DNA of 5,542 nucleotides from Thermoprotei archaeon (GTDB taxonomy: Archaea > Thermoproteota > Thermoprotei > Thermofilales > B15-G2): NCBI GenBank assembly GCA_003649445.1, contig QMRV01000130.1, positions 1 through 5,542 of the forward strand, read 5' to 3'. The position numbers were made by a program, and so were the translations under genes. Under the pieces are notes generated by a model, which saw only the letters and a program-made list of their open reading frames with translations, made no database searches and was not told the origin of the DNA. Of this stretch, positions 5,215 through 5,542 are shown piece after piece. The number at the start of each line of letters is the position of its first letter. The stretch's first letter is position 1.

Positions 5215-5542
5215 CTATGGTTTAACAATAACCTTTACCTGGTCTCTCTTCAAAGACTTTTCAAACGCCTCCTTAACCCTTCTTAGAGGATAAATTGAGG
5301 TAATTAACTCACTAACTTTAACTATGTTTTTCTCGAGGAGCTTAATTGCTGGGGGGAACGGGCCGCATCTTGAACTTACAATTTTCACTTCTTTTACGAC
5401 CATTTCAGTGTAGTTAAACGATACTGGAGCTCCATGGGTGCTTTTTGCTGCAATAACACCTCTAGGTCTTACAAGCTTTAAAGCTAATGATAATCCTTTG
5501 GGATTACCCGTAACTTCGACAACATAATCGTATCCTTGGCCT
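5215..5542 (-). CDS. Zinc-type medium-chain alcohol/threonine dehydrogenase-like protein, C-terminal part (partial)
   Basis: The minus frame is open from the right edge to a TAG at 5217-5215, giving 108 residues. They begin GQGYDYVVEVTGNPKGLSLA, the end of a Rossmann fold, followed by LKLVRPRGVIAAKSTHGAP, then SSRCGPFPPAIKLLEK and a closing YPLRRVKEAFEKS with VKVIVKP. This order is that of the C-terminal half of medium-chain (MDR) dehydrogenases. The KST-H and SRCGPF-PA-LLE pattern recalls the subgroup annotated as threonine-dehydrogenase-like MDR proteins of unsettled substrate. The zinc ligands and the nucleotide-binding Gly motif would lie beyond the edge, so cofactor and substrate cannot be read here. 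An internal ATG at 5403 is not a start, since family sequence continues upstream of it. It is convergent with the transporter and not part of its operon. Confidence 0.88.
   Translation of the reverse strand, partial: GQGYDYVVEVTGNPKGLSLALKLVRPRGVIAAKSTHGAPVSFNYTEMVVKEVKIVSSRCGPFPPAIKLLEKNIVKVSELITSIYPLRRVKEAFEKSLKRDQVKVIVKP

Noticed and set aside
5215..5403. A complete 62-residue minus-strand gene starting at the ATG at 5403
   Set aside because: The same frame is open upstream to the window edge and encodes conserved MDR dehydrogenase sequence, so the ATG is internal and the gene is partial.

Overview
The window looks like a chromosomal segment of a thermophilic archaeon, most likely of the Thermoproteota (Crenarchaeota) type. 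The DNA is AT-rich, Arg is mostly AGA/AGG, and ATA is common for Ile. TATA-like boxes sit just upstream of genes with very short leaders. Operon-internal genes carry Shine-Dalgarno sequences of GGAGG type. The substrate-binding protein has an N-terminal membrane anchor and a Ser/Pro linker instead of a bacterial lipobox. The species cannot be named from this sequence.

Layout. At 1-72 (minus) is the first 24 codons of a membrane-protein gene running off the left edge. A non-coding stretch of about 270 bases (73-346) separates it from the rightward genes; it holds a TATA-like element for each direction and three sequence dyads. From 347 to 5211 (plus) lies a complete four-gene ABC importer of the BMP/PnrA nucleoside type: a binding protein (347-1618), a tandem two-domain ATPase (1698-3212) and two different permeases (3212-4288 and 4285-5211). 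At 5215-5542 (minus) is the C-terminal part of a zinc-type medium-chain dehydrogenase, convergent with the transporter and only 3 bases from it.

How the genes work together. The anchored binding protein should capture a small ligand outside the cell, most probably a purine or other nucleoside. It would deliver it to a heterodimer of the two BPD_transp_2-type permeases, powered by the single polypeptide with two nucleotide-binding domains. The ATPase and both permeases are translationally coupled by 1- and 4-base stop/start overlaps. The binding-protein gene is set apart by a 79-base gap with a T-rich tract and a TATA-like box. It also has a more C-ending codon choice than the ATPase gene, so the binding protein is probably made in excess. 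The dehydrogenase is not evidently connected to transport.

The window is mostly a well-known system. I found no undescribed machinery in it. The points most worth a second look are the probable class III (pilin-like) signal of the binding protein, the dyad cluster at 140-224, the overlapping terminator/promoter candidate at 1629-1661, and the asymmetric ATP sites.
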